A DNA stretch of 64,000 nt from Alkalibacterium gilvum (lineage in GTDB: Bacteria > Bacillota > Bacilli > Lactobacillales > Carnobacteriaceae_A). Below are positions 17,703 through 25,439 of the stretch, one piece after another. Where the stretch lies: positions 1 through 64,000 of the forward strand of contig NZ_FNYW01000001.1 of the NCBI RefSeq assembly GCF_900109085.1. The letters are read 5' to 3'. Numbering within the stretch: position 1 is the first letter of the stretch; each line of letters opens with the position of its first letter. Both the position numbers and the translations under genes were made by a program. Under the pieces are notes generated by a model that was given only the letters and a program-made list of their open reading frames with translations, searched no databases and was not told where the DNA came from.

Positions 17703-18461
17703 CTGAAAAGCTTAAAAAAGACGCATATAGGCAAACGTTCAATCAATCAAGATTATGTTGAAACATTTTTTAACAAAGATAAACAGCTATTAGCTGTTCT
17801 GTGTGATGGGATGGGAGGCCATAAGGCTGGTGACGTGGCAAGTGAAATGGCCGTACTGCAAATTGGCAACCAATGGCAAGAAACATCCTTTGAAAATAGT
17901 CTTGAAATAAGTAAATGGTTGGACGAGCATATTAATATTGAAAATCGAAGGATTTATAGAGTTGCTAATAACTATAAAGACCTTGATGGAATGGGAACAA
18001 CAATTGTAGCTGCCGCATTTATTAATGATGAAATTATCATTGGCAATGTTGGAGATAGTCGCGCTTATTTCTTGAATGATGAGGGGCTGAGTTTAATAAC
18101 AACTGATCACACTTTTGCTAATGAATTAAGACTAAAGGGTGAAATAACTAAAGAAGAAGCTGAAAAACATCATCAAAGACATACACTAACACGTTCATTA
18201 GGTGTATTTAACAAATTGACAATTGATTTTTTCTTTTTGAAACAAACAGATGATTTCCTTATTATGCTTTGTTCAGATGGTCTTACAAATGGTGTGAATC
18301 ATACATTATTAGAAAAAGTTCTGCGTTCACAGAATACTATGTACAATAAAGCAGAGTCATTGACAGAAGCAGCCTTGGAGAATGGATCTACTGATAATAT
18401 AACGCTTTGTCTGATCGAAAAGAGAGAACATTCTAATACCAAAGGGAAGGAGGGGATATAA
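17703..18461 (+). CDS. prpC: PP2C-type Ser/Thr protein phosphatase
   Basis: The metal-dependent phosphatase reverses phosphorylation by PrkC, encoded next to it. It has RSINQD near the N-terminus, the metal-binding DGMGGHKAGDVAS, GMGTTIVAA, NVGDSRAY, and SDGLTNGV plus GSTDNITL at the end. No ATG, GTG or TTG lies upstream of the first core motif after the in-frame stop at 17694. The only plausible start is CTG 17703, nine bases after GGAG (17690-17693), giving 252 residues, the family's usual length. Starting at ATG 17811 would delete the metal-binding N-terminus. Confidence 0.9.
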   Translation: MKSLKKTHIGKRSINQDYVETFFNKDKQLLAVLCDGMGGHKAGDVASEMAVLQIGNQWQETSFENSLEISKWLDEHINIENRRIYRVANNYKDLDGMGTTIVAAAFINDEIIIGNVGDSRAYFLNDEGLSLITTDHTFANELRLKGEITKEEAEKHHQRHTLTRSLGVFNKLTIDFFFLKQTDDFLIMLCSDGLTNGVNHTLLEKVLRSQNTMYNKAESLTEAALENGSTDNITLCLIEKREHSNTKGKEGI

Positions 18462-20447
18462 ATGAGACCAGGGGAACGAATAAATGATCGATACAAGTTA
18501 ATTAGAGAAATCGGTTCAGGTGGAATGGCTAAGGTGTTTTTAGCTGAAGATTTAATTCTTGAGCGACAAGTTGCAGTTAAATTGATGGCTTATAATTTCC
18601 ATGATGATGAAGCGAGTATTAGAAGATTTAAAAGAGAAGCATTATCGACGACAGAATTACTTCATCCGAATATTGTAGATGTAGTGGATGTTGGCGAAGA
18701 TGACTCCCCGTATATTGTTATGGAGTACGTAGAAGGTTATGACTTGAAAGAATATATTAAATCACATCACCCCATTCCATATAAAAAAACCGTAGATTTT
18801 ATGTTGCAGATACTCAGCGCAGTAGAATATGCACATAGACACAATATTATTCATAGAGATCTAAAGCCGCAAAATATACTTATGGCTCATGATGAAACGG
18901 TAAAAATAACTGATTTTGGTATAGCTGTCGCACTTTCTGAGAACTCAATAACACAAACCAACTCTTTACTTGGATCCGTTCATTATATTTCACCTGAACA
19001 AGCGCGAGGGAGTATGGCAACTAAACAGTCAGATATTTATTCTCTTGGTATTCTTTTGTATGAGTTATTGTCTGGAAAGGTCCCTTTTGATGGAGAATCG
19101 CCAGTGTCTATTGCCTTAAAACATTTTCAAAACGATATCCCTTCTTTGAAGGAGAAAGACGATTCACTTCCCCAAGCATTAGAAAATGTTGTTTTAAAAG
19201 CTACTGCTAAAGAACCTAGTAAACGATACACTTCCGTTCATATCATGAAAGAAGACTTAAAAACAGCTTTATCTGCTGAGCGAATAGAAGAATCTAAATT
19301 TATACCTCAAGAAACACGTAAAGATGAAACACGTATCATTACGCCAGTGGTCCCTCCTGAAAAAGAGAAGCAAGCTGCAGAACCTGTGAAAGCTGACTAT
19401 GATATAGATAGTAAAGCATTGAATCGATCGCAGTCAGTCAAAACGAATAAAAAGAAAAAAGTTCTAAGCCTTATTATTATATTTTTAGCTATTACTGTTA
19501 TTAGTATGTTAGCCTTTATTTTCTCTCAACCTAAGGAAGTGCATGTTCCAGGAGTAGCAGGGATGACTGTTGAAGAAGCGACAGAAGAACTAAAGGCTTT
19601 GAAGTTAGATATAGGCGAGATAATTGAACAAAATGATGAAGAGATAGAGGAAGGGAATGTTATCCGCACAAATCCTGCTGCGGACTCTACATTGAAAGAA
19701 GCCAATGAAGTAGATCTCTATATAAGTCTTGGGAAAAAAACAGTTAGTGTTCAGAATTATGAAGAAAAAAATTATGAGGAAGTTAGAGCCGAGTTAACAG
19801 AGCAAGGTTTTACGGTTGAACGAGAAAATAAAAATCACAATTTCATACCTGAAGGACATGTCATTTCACAAAGTATTGATGCCGGAGATGAAGTGGTACC
19901 GAGTGAATCTACAATACTTCTGACGGTTAGTGATGGACCTGAAGGACATGATTTAGCTAACTTTACGGGCTATTCAGTTGAAGGTGTCGAGAAATATGCA
20001 GACGAACATAATCTCTCAGTGACGATAACACGAGAGCCACATGAATCAATCCCTGAAGGACAGGTTGCAAGCCAATCGCCTGATGCAGGTTCATTGGTTT
20101 ATAATGGTTCGCGCATTTCAGTTGTCCTCTCTACAGGACCTGAAGAACCAGAGATCATTTCTTTTGATCGCGGTATAACAATTGAATATGTCGAACCAGA
20201 TAATAAAAATAGCAAAGAAGATGATGAACCCCAACAAGATGAATCATCAAATGAGCCAAATCATATTGAGATTTACGTTAATGACAACGAGAACTCTTAC
20301 AAAAATATTTACCGAGAATTTGATATATATGAAAATGCAGTAGAAATCATTTCATTTAATGTTAAAGAAGATGAAACAGCCAGCTACAAAGTTTTACGTA
20401 ATGGTGAAAAAATTATAGAAAAGAATGATATCACCCCGAATAATTAG
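18462..20447 (+). CDS. prkC: Membrane Ser/Thr protein kinase with PASTA repeats (PrkC/Stk1)
   Basis: The 661-residue eukaryotic-type kinase has a cytoplasmic kinase domain (about 10-275) with GSGGMAKV, the catalytic HRDLKPQN and the DFG metal loop. A basic juxtamembrane linker and one membrane helix (about 334-356) follow. Three PASTA repeats sense peptidoglycan fragments, each closing with a phrase such as VDLYISLGK, ILLTVSDGP or ISVVLSTGP. A final outer tail of about 95 acidic residues has no PASTA motif and is unusual. ATG 18462 follows the prpC stop directly. Confidence 0.95.
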   Translation: MRPGERINDRYKLIREIGSGGMAKVFLAEDLILERQVAVKLMAYNFHDDEASIRRFKREALSTTELLHPNIVDVVDVGEDDSPYIVMEYVEGYDLKEYIKSHHPIPYKKTVDFMLQILSAVEYAHRHNIIHRDLKPQNILMAHDETVKITDFGIAVALSENSITQTNSLLGSVHYISPEQARGSMATKQSDIYSLGILLYELLSGKVPFDGESPVSIALKHFQNDIPSLKEKDDSLPQALENVVLKATAKEPSKRYTSVHIMKEDLKTALSAERIEESKFIPQETRKDETRIITPVVPPEKEKQAAEPVKADYDIDSKALNRSQSVKTNKKKKVLSLIIIFLAITVISMLAFIFSQPKEVHVPGVAGMTVEEATEELKALKLDIGEIIEQNDEEIEEGNVIRTNPAADSTLKEANEVDLYISLGKKTVSVQNYEEKNYEEVRAELTEQGFTVERENKNHNFIPEGHVISQSIDAGDEVVPSESTILLTVSDGPEGHDLANFTGYSVEGVEKYADEHNLSVTITREPHESIPEGQVASQSPDAGSLVYNGSRISVVLSTGPEEPEIISFDRGITIEYVEPDNKNSKEDDEPQQDESSNEPNHIEIYVNDNENSYKNIYREFDIYENAVEIISFNVKEDETASYKVLRNGEKIIEKNDITPNN

Positions 20448-20462
20448 AAGGGAGGAGTGCAC

Positions 20463-21377
20463 TTGCATACAGGTCAAATTATAAAAGCTTTGAGTGGGTT
20501 TTATTACATTAAAACAGCCGGAGGGAAAACATATCAAACACGTGCTAGAGGGATTTTCAGAAAGAATAAGGTAACCCCTTTGGTGGGAGATTATGTTGAG
20601 TTTAGTTTTGAAACAGAACAAGAAGGTAGGCTTGAAAAGATTCTTGAAAGAAAAAATAGTTTAATCAGACCAGCAGTATCTAATATAGATCTCGGAGTGA
20701 TTATAATGTCTACAAAAAATCCAGATTTCAGCACCTCGCTTTTGGATCGCTTTCTTGTATCAGTTGAAAAAAATGATATAAAGCCTTTAATTTATGTAAC
20801 AAAGACAGACATCATTGAAGAGAAGAAGTATAACGAGATCAAGACTATTTGTGAATACTATAGAAATATTGGCTATTCAGTTATCTTGCCTGCGTGTGGA
20901 GAAACGATAAAACGAGAAACTATAAAAGATAACTTGGAATCGTTCATAAATGGTAAAACGGTTGTCTTTATGGGTCAGTCTGGTGCAGGGAAGTCAACAT
21001 TATTGAATAAAATAGATGCAAAGCTAAATTTAAAAACAGCTGAGACATCTAAGTCACTTGGTAGGGGAAAGCATACAACACGTCATGTGGAACTGATTTC
21101 CGTATTAGGCGGTTTGATAGCTGATACACCTGGATTTAGCGCCATCCAATTCGATGACCTAACTCAACAAGAATTAATTCTGTGTTTTCCTGAAATATGG
21201 GAGAATGGAAAGGAATGTCGTTTCAAGAGCTGTATACATCTAAATGAACCAAATTGTGCAGTGAAAAAAGCGGTAGAACAAGAATCAATATCAGAATATA
21301 GATATAAAAATTATGTAACTTTATTAGATGAGATACAAAAAAGAAAACCAAAATATGGAAAGAAAGGGGAAAAATAA
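20463..21377 (+). CDS. rsgA: Small ribosomal subunit biogenesis GTPase RsgA
   Basis: This circularly permuted GTPase assists late 30S assembly. The order is an N-terminal OB domain (about 1-65), the GTPase with TKTD (G4) before GQSGAGKSTLLN (G1) and DTPGFS (G3), then a zinc finger with Cys and His in ECRFKSCIHLNEPNC. I prefer TTG 20463 (MHTGQIIKAL), seven bases after GGAGGA. GTG 20457 lies only one base from that site. It overlaps rpe by one base. Confidence 0.94.
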   Translation: MHTGQIIKALSGFYYIKTAGGKTYQTRARGIFRKNKVTPLVGDYVEFSFETEQEGRLEKILERKNSLIRPAVSNIDLGVIIMSTKNPDFSTSLLDRFLVSVEKNDIKPLIYVTKTDIIEEKKYNEIKTICEYYRNIGYSVILPACGETIKRETIKDNLESFINGKTVVFMGQSGAGKSTLLNKIDAKLNLKTAETSKSLGRGKHTTRHVELISVLGGLIADTPGFSAIQFDDLTQQELILCFPEIWENGKECRFKSCIHLNEPNCAVKKAVEQESISEYRYKNYVTLLDEIQKRKPKYGKKGEK

Positions 21378-22036
21378 TGAAAATCGCACCATCTATTCTA
21401 AGCGCTGACTTTGCTAACTTGAAAGATGATATCAAAAAAGTTGAGGAGGGAGGAGCAGATTGGATTCATGTAGATGCTATGGACGGACATTTTGTTCCTA
21501 ATTTAACTTTTGGAGCTAACATTGTTAAAGCTATTCGACCACATACTGAGCTACCTATAGACTGTCATTTAATGGTGGAGAACCCAGAAAACTATGTTGA
21601 GGGGTTTGCTGAAGCCGGGGCTGACTATATTTCAATTCAATATGAAAGCACTAAACACGTACATCGTGCTCTTCAATTAATTAAAAAAGCAGATGTAAAA
21701 GCTGGTATTGTCATTAACCCTGCAACGCCTGTCAGTCTTTTAGAGGACATTTTGCAATTAGTGGATATGGTACTTGTTATGACAGTTAATCCTGGTTTTG
21801 GAGGACAATCTTTTATTCCAGAAACAGTCAATAAAATTAAACAACTAGCTAAATTGAAAAAAGAAAAAGGATATGAGTTCTTGATTGAAGTTGATGGAGG
21901 AGTAAATGCGTCGACGATAAAAGAGTGTGCTGAGGCAGGTGCAGAAGTTTTTGTAGCAGGATCATATGTATTTAATGCAGATGACCCTAAAGAACGCATA
22001 CAAACCCTTAAAAATGCCGTGAAAAAGAGTGTCTAA
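21377..22036 (+). CDS. rpe: Ribulose-phosphate 3-epimerase
   Basis: The 219-residue TIM barrel interconverts ribulose 5-phosphate and xylulose 5-phosphate in the pentose phosphate pathway. It shows IAPSILSADFANL at the start, the metal and catalytic stretches HVDAMDGHFVPNLTFG and DCHLMVENPE, MTVNPGFGGQSFI, and EVDGGVN with the second catalytic Asp. ATG 21377 overlaps the rsgA stop by one base, and its 3' end overlaps thiN by eight bases. Confidence 0.97.
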   Translation: MKIAPSILSADFANLKDDIKKVEEGGADWIHVDAMDGHFVPNLTFGANIVKAIRPHTELPIDCHLMVENPENYVEGFAEAGADYISIQYESTKHVHRALQLIKKADVKAGIVINPATPVSLLEDILQLVDMVLVMTVNPGFGGQSFIPETVNKIKQLAKLKKEKGYEFLIEVDGGVNASTIKECAEAGAEVFVAGSYVFNADDPKERIQTLKNAVKKSV

Positions 22037-22676
22037 GACAACTCACATCGTACTAGGAGCTCCAGTGCAAAACAGTGTTTTTCCTGATCCTGAGCCACAA
22101 GATAACATTATCGGCGTAGATAAAGGGGCATTGCTTTGTTTGGAAAAAGGTATATCTCTTACTACTGCTGTTGGAGACTTTGACTCAATAACTTTTAACC
22201 AAAAAGCGCGGCTTAAATCAATTACAAAAGATATTCGTGAGTTTGATTCAAAAAAAGATGAAACGGATGCAGAAATTGCGTTGAAGATTGCCGTTACTGA
22301 CCGAGATGTTGAGAGTATTGTAATATATAATTGGACTGGTGGCCGAATAGATCATATGTTGAGCGTTTTATATATGGTCTACCAACCAAAGTTTCTAAAG
22401 GCAATTGACCGAATCTCTTTGATAAATGAAACAAACACAATACGTTTTTATAAACCAGGTGATTATACTCTTTTAAAAGAACTAGGAAAAGAATATCTTT
22501 CATTTATAGGCATGACTTCTCTTAGTAAATTAACGCTAAAAGGTGTAAAGTATCCTATAGAAAACGTATCCTATACCTATCCAAGGGCGTTAATCAGTAA
22601 TGAGTTTTCGGAAAAACAATGTCAAATTTGTTTTAATGAGGGCTTACTGGCAGTTATTCAAAGTAGTGATAAATAA
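22029..22676 (+). CDS. thiN: Thiamine diphosphokinase
   Basis: The 215-residue enzyme transfers pyrophosphate from ATP to thiamine. The N-terminal half shows IIGVDKGAL, the catalytic VGDFDSI, and KDETDAEIAL; the GGRIDHML stretch lies mid-protein. The C-terminal half is the thiamine-binding beta domain. The start is GTG 22029, overlapping rpe, with only a weak binding site, so translation is probably coupled. This is the last gene of the string and ends at a bidirectional terminator. Confidence 0.92.
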   Translation: MSKTTHIVLGAPVQNSVFPDPEPQDNIIGVDKGALLCLEKGISLTTAVGDFDSITFNQKARLKSITKDIREFDSKKDETDAEIALKIAVTDRDVESIVIYNWTGGRIDHMLSVLYMVYQPKFLKAIDRISLINETNTIRFYKPGDYTLLKELGKEYLSFIGMTSLSKLTLKGVKYPIENVSYTYPRALISNEFSEKQCQICFNEGLLAVIQSSDK

Positions 22677-22722
22677 AAGAACGGCTATCGAGGAAGTGTA
22701 CTTCCTCGATAGCCGTTCTTTT
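22675..22722. terminator. Bidirectional terminator between thiN and rpmB
   Basis: A perfect 22-base inverted repeat (22675-22696 with 22701-22722, loop TGTA) has AAAA at the left edge and TTTT at the right, so it can end transcription from thiN and from the convergent rpmB. Confidence 0.95.
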
Positions 22723-22728
22723 AGCGTT

Positions 22729-22917
22729 TTAAACGCGTTCAACTTTTCCTGATTTCAAAGCGCGAGCAGAAACCCAAACTTTTTTAGGTCTACCATCAAC
22801 CATTATACGTACTTTTTGCAAGTTCGCATTGAAGGTACGTTTAGATTTATTATTAGCATGAGAGCGATTATTTCCGCTTCTAGCTTTACGTCCAGTTACA
22901 AAACATTCTTTAGCCAT
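22729..22917 (-). CDS. rpmB: 50S ribosomal protein L28
   Basis: The 62-residue basic protein begins [23 protein letters not shown] and ends with [11 protein letters not shown], the conserved L28 signature. It is a small component of the large ribosomal subunit. The CxxC pairs seen in zinc-binding L28 forms are absent here, with only one Cys. It is transcribed against its neighbours, as in Bacillus, with GGAGGAG upstream. A short TAGCT/AGCTA hairpin (22939-22957) lies in its leader. Confidence 0.97.
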   Translation of the reverse strand: MAKECFVTGRKARSGNNRSHANNKSKRTFNANLQKVRIMVDGRPKKVWVSARALKSGKVERV

Positions 22918-23293
22918 TCTTTTCTCCTCCTTCGTGCCTAGCTCAAATAAAAAGCTAATTCATACTTATATAAGGTATCATATTTAGAAACATGAAGCAA
23001 GGAATTTTTAATAAAAGGATCAAGTAAATACCCTTTACAAGTGACGATAAAGGCTCAATAAAAATACTTTTTCTGCATTAAACTACAATACTCCCTACAA
23101 AATCTAACGATTACAGTGTATACTAGATAGAGTGTGAATAAAAAGTGTGATATTCACTTTAGAATAGAGATGTATGCTTAGGAATAGGAGCCTGTCTTTT
23201 TTTATCAGTTAGAATATGCTAAAATATGTTTGAATATCAGAGAAAAGCAATCGTTTTGAAAATAATTTCAAAGTATGAAAGGAGATTTATAAA
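22918..23293. other. 376-base divergent intergenic region between rpmB and yloU
   Basis: The region must hold the rpmB promoter (minus) and the yloU promoter (plus). I see no open frame with a binding site. Small hairpins are present: TAGCT/AGCTA (22939-22957), CCTTTA/TAAAGG (23032-23053) and GTGAATA/TATTCAC (23134-23157). A plus-strand TATACT at 23119-23124 lacks a clear -35. A better plus-strand promoter is at 23217. No convincing minus-strand -35/-10 pair was found. Confidence 0.5.
23217..23225 (+). promoter_or_regulatory. Extended -10 promoter of yloU-fakA
   Basis: TGCTAAAAT (TAAAAT at 23220-23225 with TG one base upstream) matches the extended -10 form seen ahead of several genes here. 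No good -35 is present. Confidence 0.45.
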
Positions 23294-23659
23294 ATGACTG
23301 TCCAATTAAATACAGAATATGGAAATATCGAAATGTCTAGTGAGGTTATATCTACTGTAGTAGGTGGTGCTGCAACGGAAATTTTTGGTATTGTAGGTAT
23401 GGCAAGTCGTAATCAAGTAAGAGACGGTATAAATGAAATACTATATAGAGAAAATTATTCTAAAGGTGTTGTAGTTAGACAGGAAGAAGAAAATATAGCT
23501 GTAGACGTCTATATTATCGTTAGTTATGGGACAAAAATTACTGAAGTATCAAAGAATGTTCAAGAACGAGTAGGTTATCAGCTTGAACATGATTTAGGTA
23601 TTAAAGCGAGTTCTGTTAATGTGTTCGTTCAGGGCGTTAGAGTTCAAAAAGATTTTTAA
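23294..23659 (+). CDS. yloU: Asp23/Gls24 family envelope stress protein (YloU)
   Basis: The 121-residue protein belongs to the Asp23/DUF322 family: NTEYGNIEMSSEVISTVVGGAATEIFGIVGM at the N-terminus and VDVYIIVSYGTKI with VNVFVQGVRV at the end. Members are small cytoplasmic, membrane-associated proteins tied to alkaline or envelope stress; the molecular function is not established. It sits directly upstream of fakA, as in nearly all Firmicutes. ATG 23294 follows AAAGGAG. Confidence 0.92.
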   Translation: MTVQLNTEYGNIEMSSEVISTVVGGAATEIFGIVGMASRNQVRDGINEILYRENYSKGVVVRQEEENIAVDVYIIVSYGTKITEVSKNVQERVGYQLEHDLGIKASSVNVFVQGVRVQKDF

Positions 23660-23704
23660 GCCAACGTCATTTTTTTGAAAATGACAAAGGAGGATATTGA
23701 AAAA

Positions 23705-25360
23705 GTGGATGTTAATAGTTTGAAAGCAAAGAAGTTTAAAGAAATGGTAGCTGTTGGTAGACAGCGCCTGGATGAACATACAGAATATGTGAATTCTCTA
23801 AATGTATTTCCTGTACCGGATGGTGATACAGGAACAAATATGAACCTCTCATTTACGAGTGGAGCTGATGCAGTAAAAGAGATATCTAACGAAAATATTG
23901 GAGATGTAACGAAAGCACTAGCTAAAGGGCTTTTGATGGGAGCAAGAGGAAATTCTGGGGTTATTTTATCTCAGTTATTCAGAGGTTTTTCAAAAGCGTT
24001 AGAAGGTAAAGAAACAGCTAATGCACAAGATTTAGCACAAGCTTTTCAGTCTGGTGTGGACACAGCGTATAATGCGGTAATGAAACCAGTAGAAGGTACT
24101 ATTCTGACAGTTGCTAGAGAATCTGCCAAGACAGGAATGAAAAAGTCAGAAGAAACTGATGATGTCATTGAACTAATGGAAACAGTTTTAGAAGCAGCGA
24201 AACGCTCACTAAAGAAAACACCTGAATTATTGCCTGTTTTAAAAGAAGTAGGTGTTGTAGATAGCGGCGGGCAGGGGCTTGTATATATATATGAAGGCTT
24301 CCTGTCATCTTTGACCGGAGAAAAACCGAGCGAAGATAATGATCCTAACCTAGATGAATTGGTACGTGCTGAACATCATAGAAGTGGTGTACATGAACAT
24401 GTGAGCACTGAGGATATTACTTATGGATACTGTACAGAAATCATGGTGAAAATTGGTGAAGGCGAAACAGTAGAAAAAGAATTTGACTATGATGAGTTTC
24501 GTAATTACTTAAATGAGCTAGGCGATTCTTTACTAGTTGTTGCGGATGATGAAATTATTAAAGTTCACGTTCATACAGAGCGTCCAGGCAAAGTAATGAA
24601 CTATGGTCAGAAATTTGGTTCACTGTTAAAAATAAAAGTTGATAATATGCGTGAACAACACTCTGCATTAGCAGAAGATGAAGAGAGTCAAGTCAAGGAA
24701 GAAAAAGAATTTGCGGTCATTGCTATTGCACCAGGAGCAGGACTTAAAAAATTGTTTGAAAGCCTGGGAGTAGATTATGTACTCCAAGGTGGACAAACCA
24801 TGAATCCAAGTACTGAAGATATCGTAAAGGCGATGGAGAAAGTCCCTGCGAAGCAGTATATTATTCTTCCAAATAATAAGAACATCTTTATGGCAGCAGA
24901 ACAAGCCGTTGCTGTTGTAGAAGCAAAAGCAGCTGTCGTAGCCACTCGAACGATTCAACAAGGACTTACTGCGATGCTTGGATATAATCCAACTATGGAT
25001 ATGAATGCAAACCAAACGTCAATGACAGATGAAATTGATATGGTTAAATCTGGTCAAGTAACATTTGCAGTAAGAGATACTGAGTTGAATGGTCTGGAAA
25101 TAAAGAAAGATCATTATATGGGGATAATTGATGGGGACATTAAGGTCACCGATCCCGATTTGTTTGAGGTCACTATAAAAACAATTAAAGCTATGTTCGA
25201 TGATGAAAGTGAAATTGTGACGATACTAATAGGAGAAGAAGGTTCTCAAAAAGAAGCAGAGAAATTTGCTGAAATTTTAGAAGATGAATACGACGATATC
25301 GAAGTTGAAATTCATAACGGTGGACAGCCGGTATATCCTTATCTCATCTCTGTAGAATAA
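23705..25360 (+). CDS. fakA: Fatty acid kinase subunit FakA (DAK2/YloV family)
   Basis: FakA phosphorylates fatty acids held by a FakB carrier so that exogenous fatty acids can enter phospholipid synthesis. The N-terminal DAK2 domain carries the Mg-ATP motif DGDTGTNM at about residues 39-46 and GARGNSGVILSQ. A middle domain and a C-terminal EDD-like domain follow. I chose GTG 23705 (MDVNSLKAKKF), eleven bases after AAAGGAGG (23686-23693), giving 551 residues. An in-frame TTG at 23675 would place the binding site inside the gene. plsX and acpP nearby act in the same pathway. Confidence 0.9.
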   Translation: MDVNSLKAKKFKEMVAVGRQRLDEHTEYVNSLNVFPVPDGDTGTNMNLSFTSGADAVKEISNENIGDVTKALAKGLLMGARGNSGVILSQLFRGFSKALEGKETANAQDLAQAFQSGVDTAYNAVMKPVEGTILTVARESAKTGMKKSEETDDVIELMETVLEAAKRSLKKTPELLPVLKEVGVVDSGGQGLVYIYEGFLSSLTGEKPSEDNDPNLDELVRAEHHRSGVHEHVSTEDITYGYCTEIMVKIGEGETVEKEFDYDEFRNYLNELGDSLLVVADDEIIKVHVHTERPGKVMNYGQKFGSLLKIKVDNMREQHSALAEDEESQVKEEKEFAVIAIAPGAGLKKLFESLGVDYVLQGGQTMNPSTEDIVKAMEKVPAKQYIILPNNKNIFMAAEQAVAVVEAKAAVVATRTIQQGLTAMLGYNPTMDMNANQTSMTDEIDMVKSGQVTFAVRDTELNGLEIKKDHYMGIIDGDIKVTDPDLFEVTIKTIKAMFDDESEIVTILIGEEGSQKEAEKFAEILEDEYDDIEVEIHNGGQPVYPYLISVE

Positions 25361-25368
25361 AAAGATAC

Positions 25369-25413
25369 AAATAGAGAAGCAACTTAAGTCGTTGTTGTTT
25401 TCTCTATTTTTCT
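25369..25413 (+). terminator. Terminator between fakA and recG
   Basis: AAATAGAGAA (25369-25378) pairs with TTCTCTATTT (25400-25409), extended by CAAC/GTTG, followed by a T-rich tail. It ends 27 bases before recG, so recG either relies on read-through or has its own promoter, which I did not find. Confidence 0.75.
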
Positions 25414-25439
25414 TTATTTGGGTAGAAAGGAGAGAAGTA

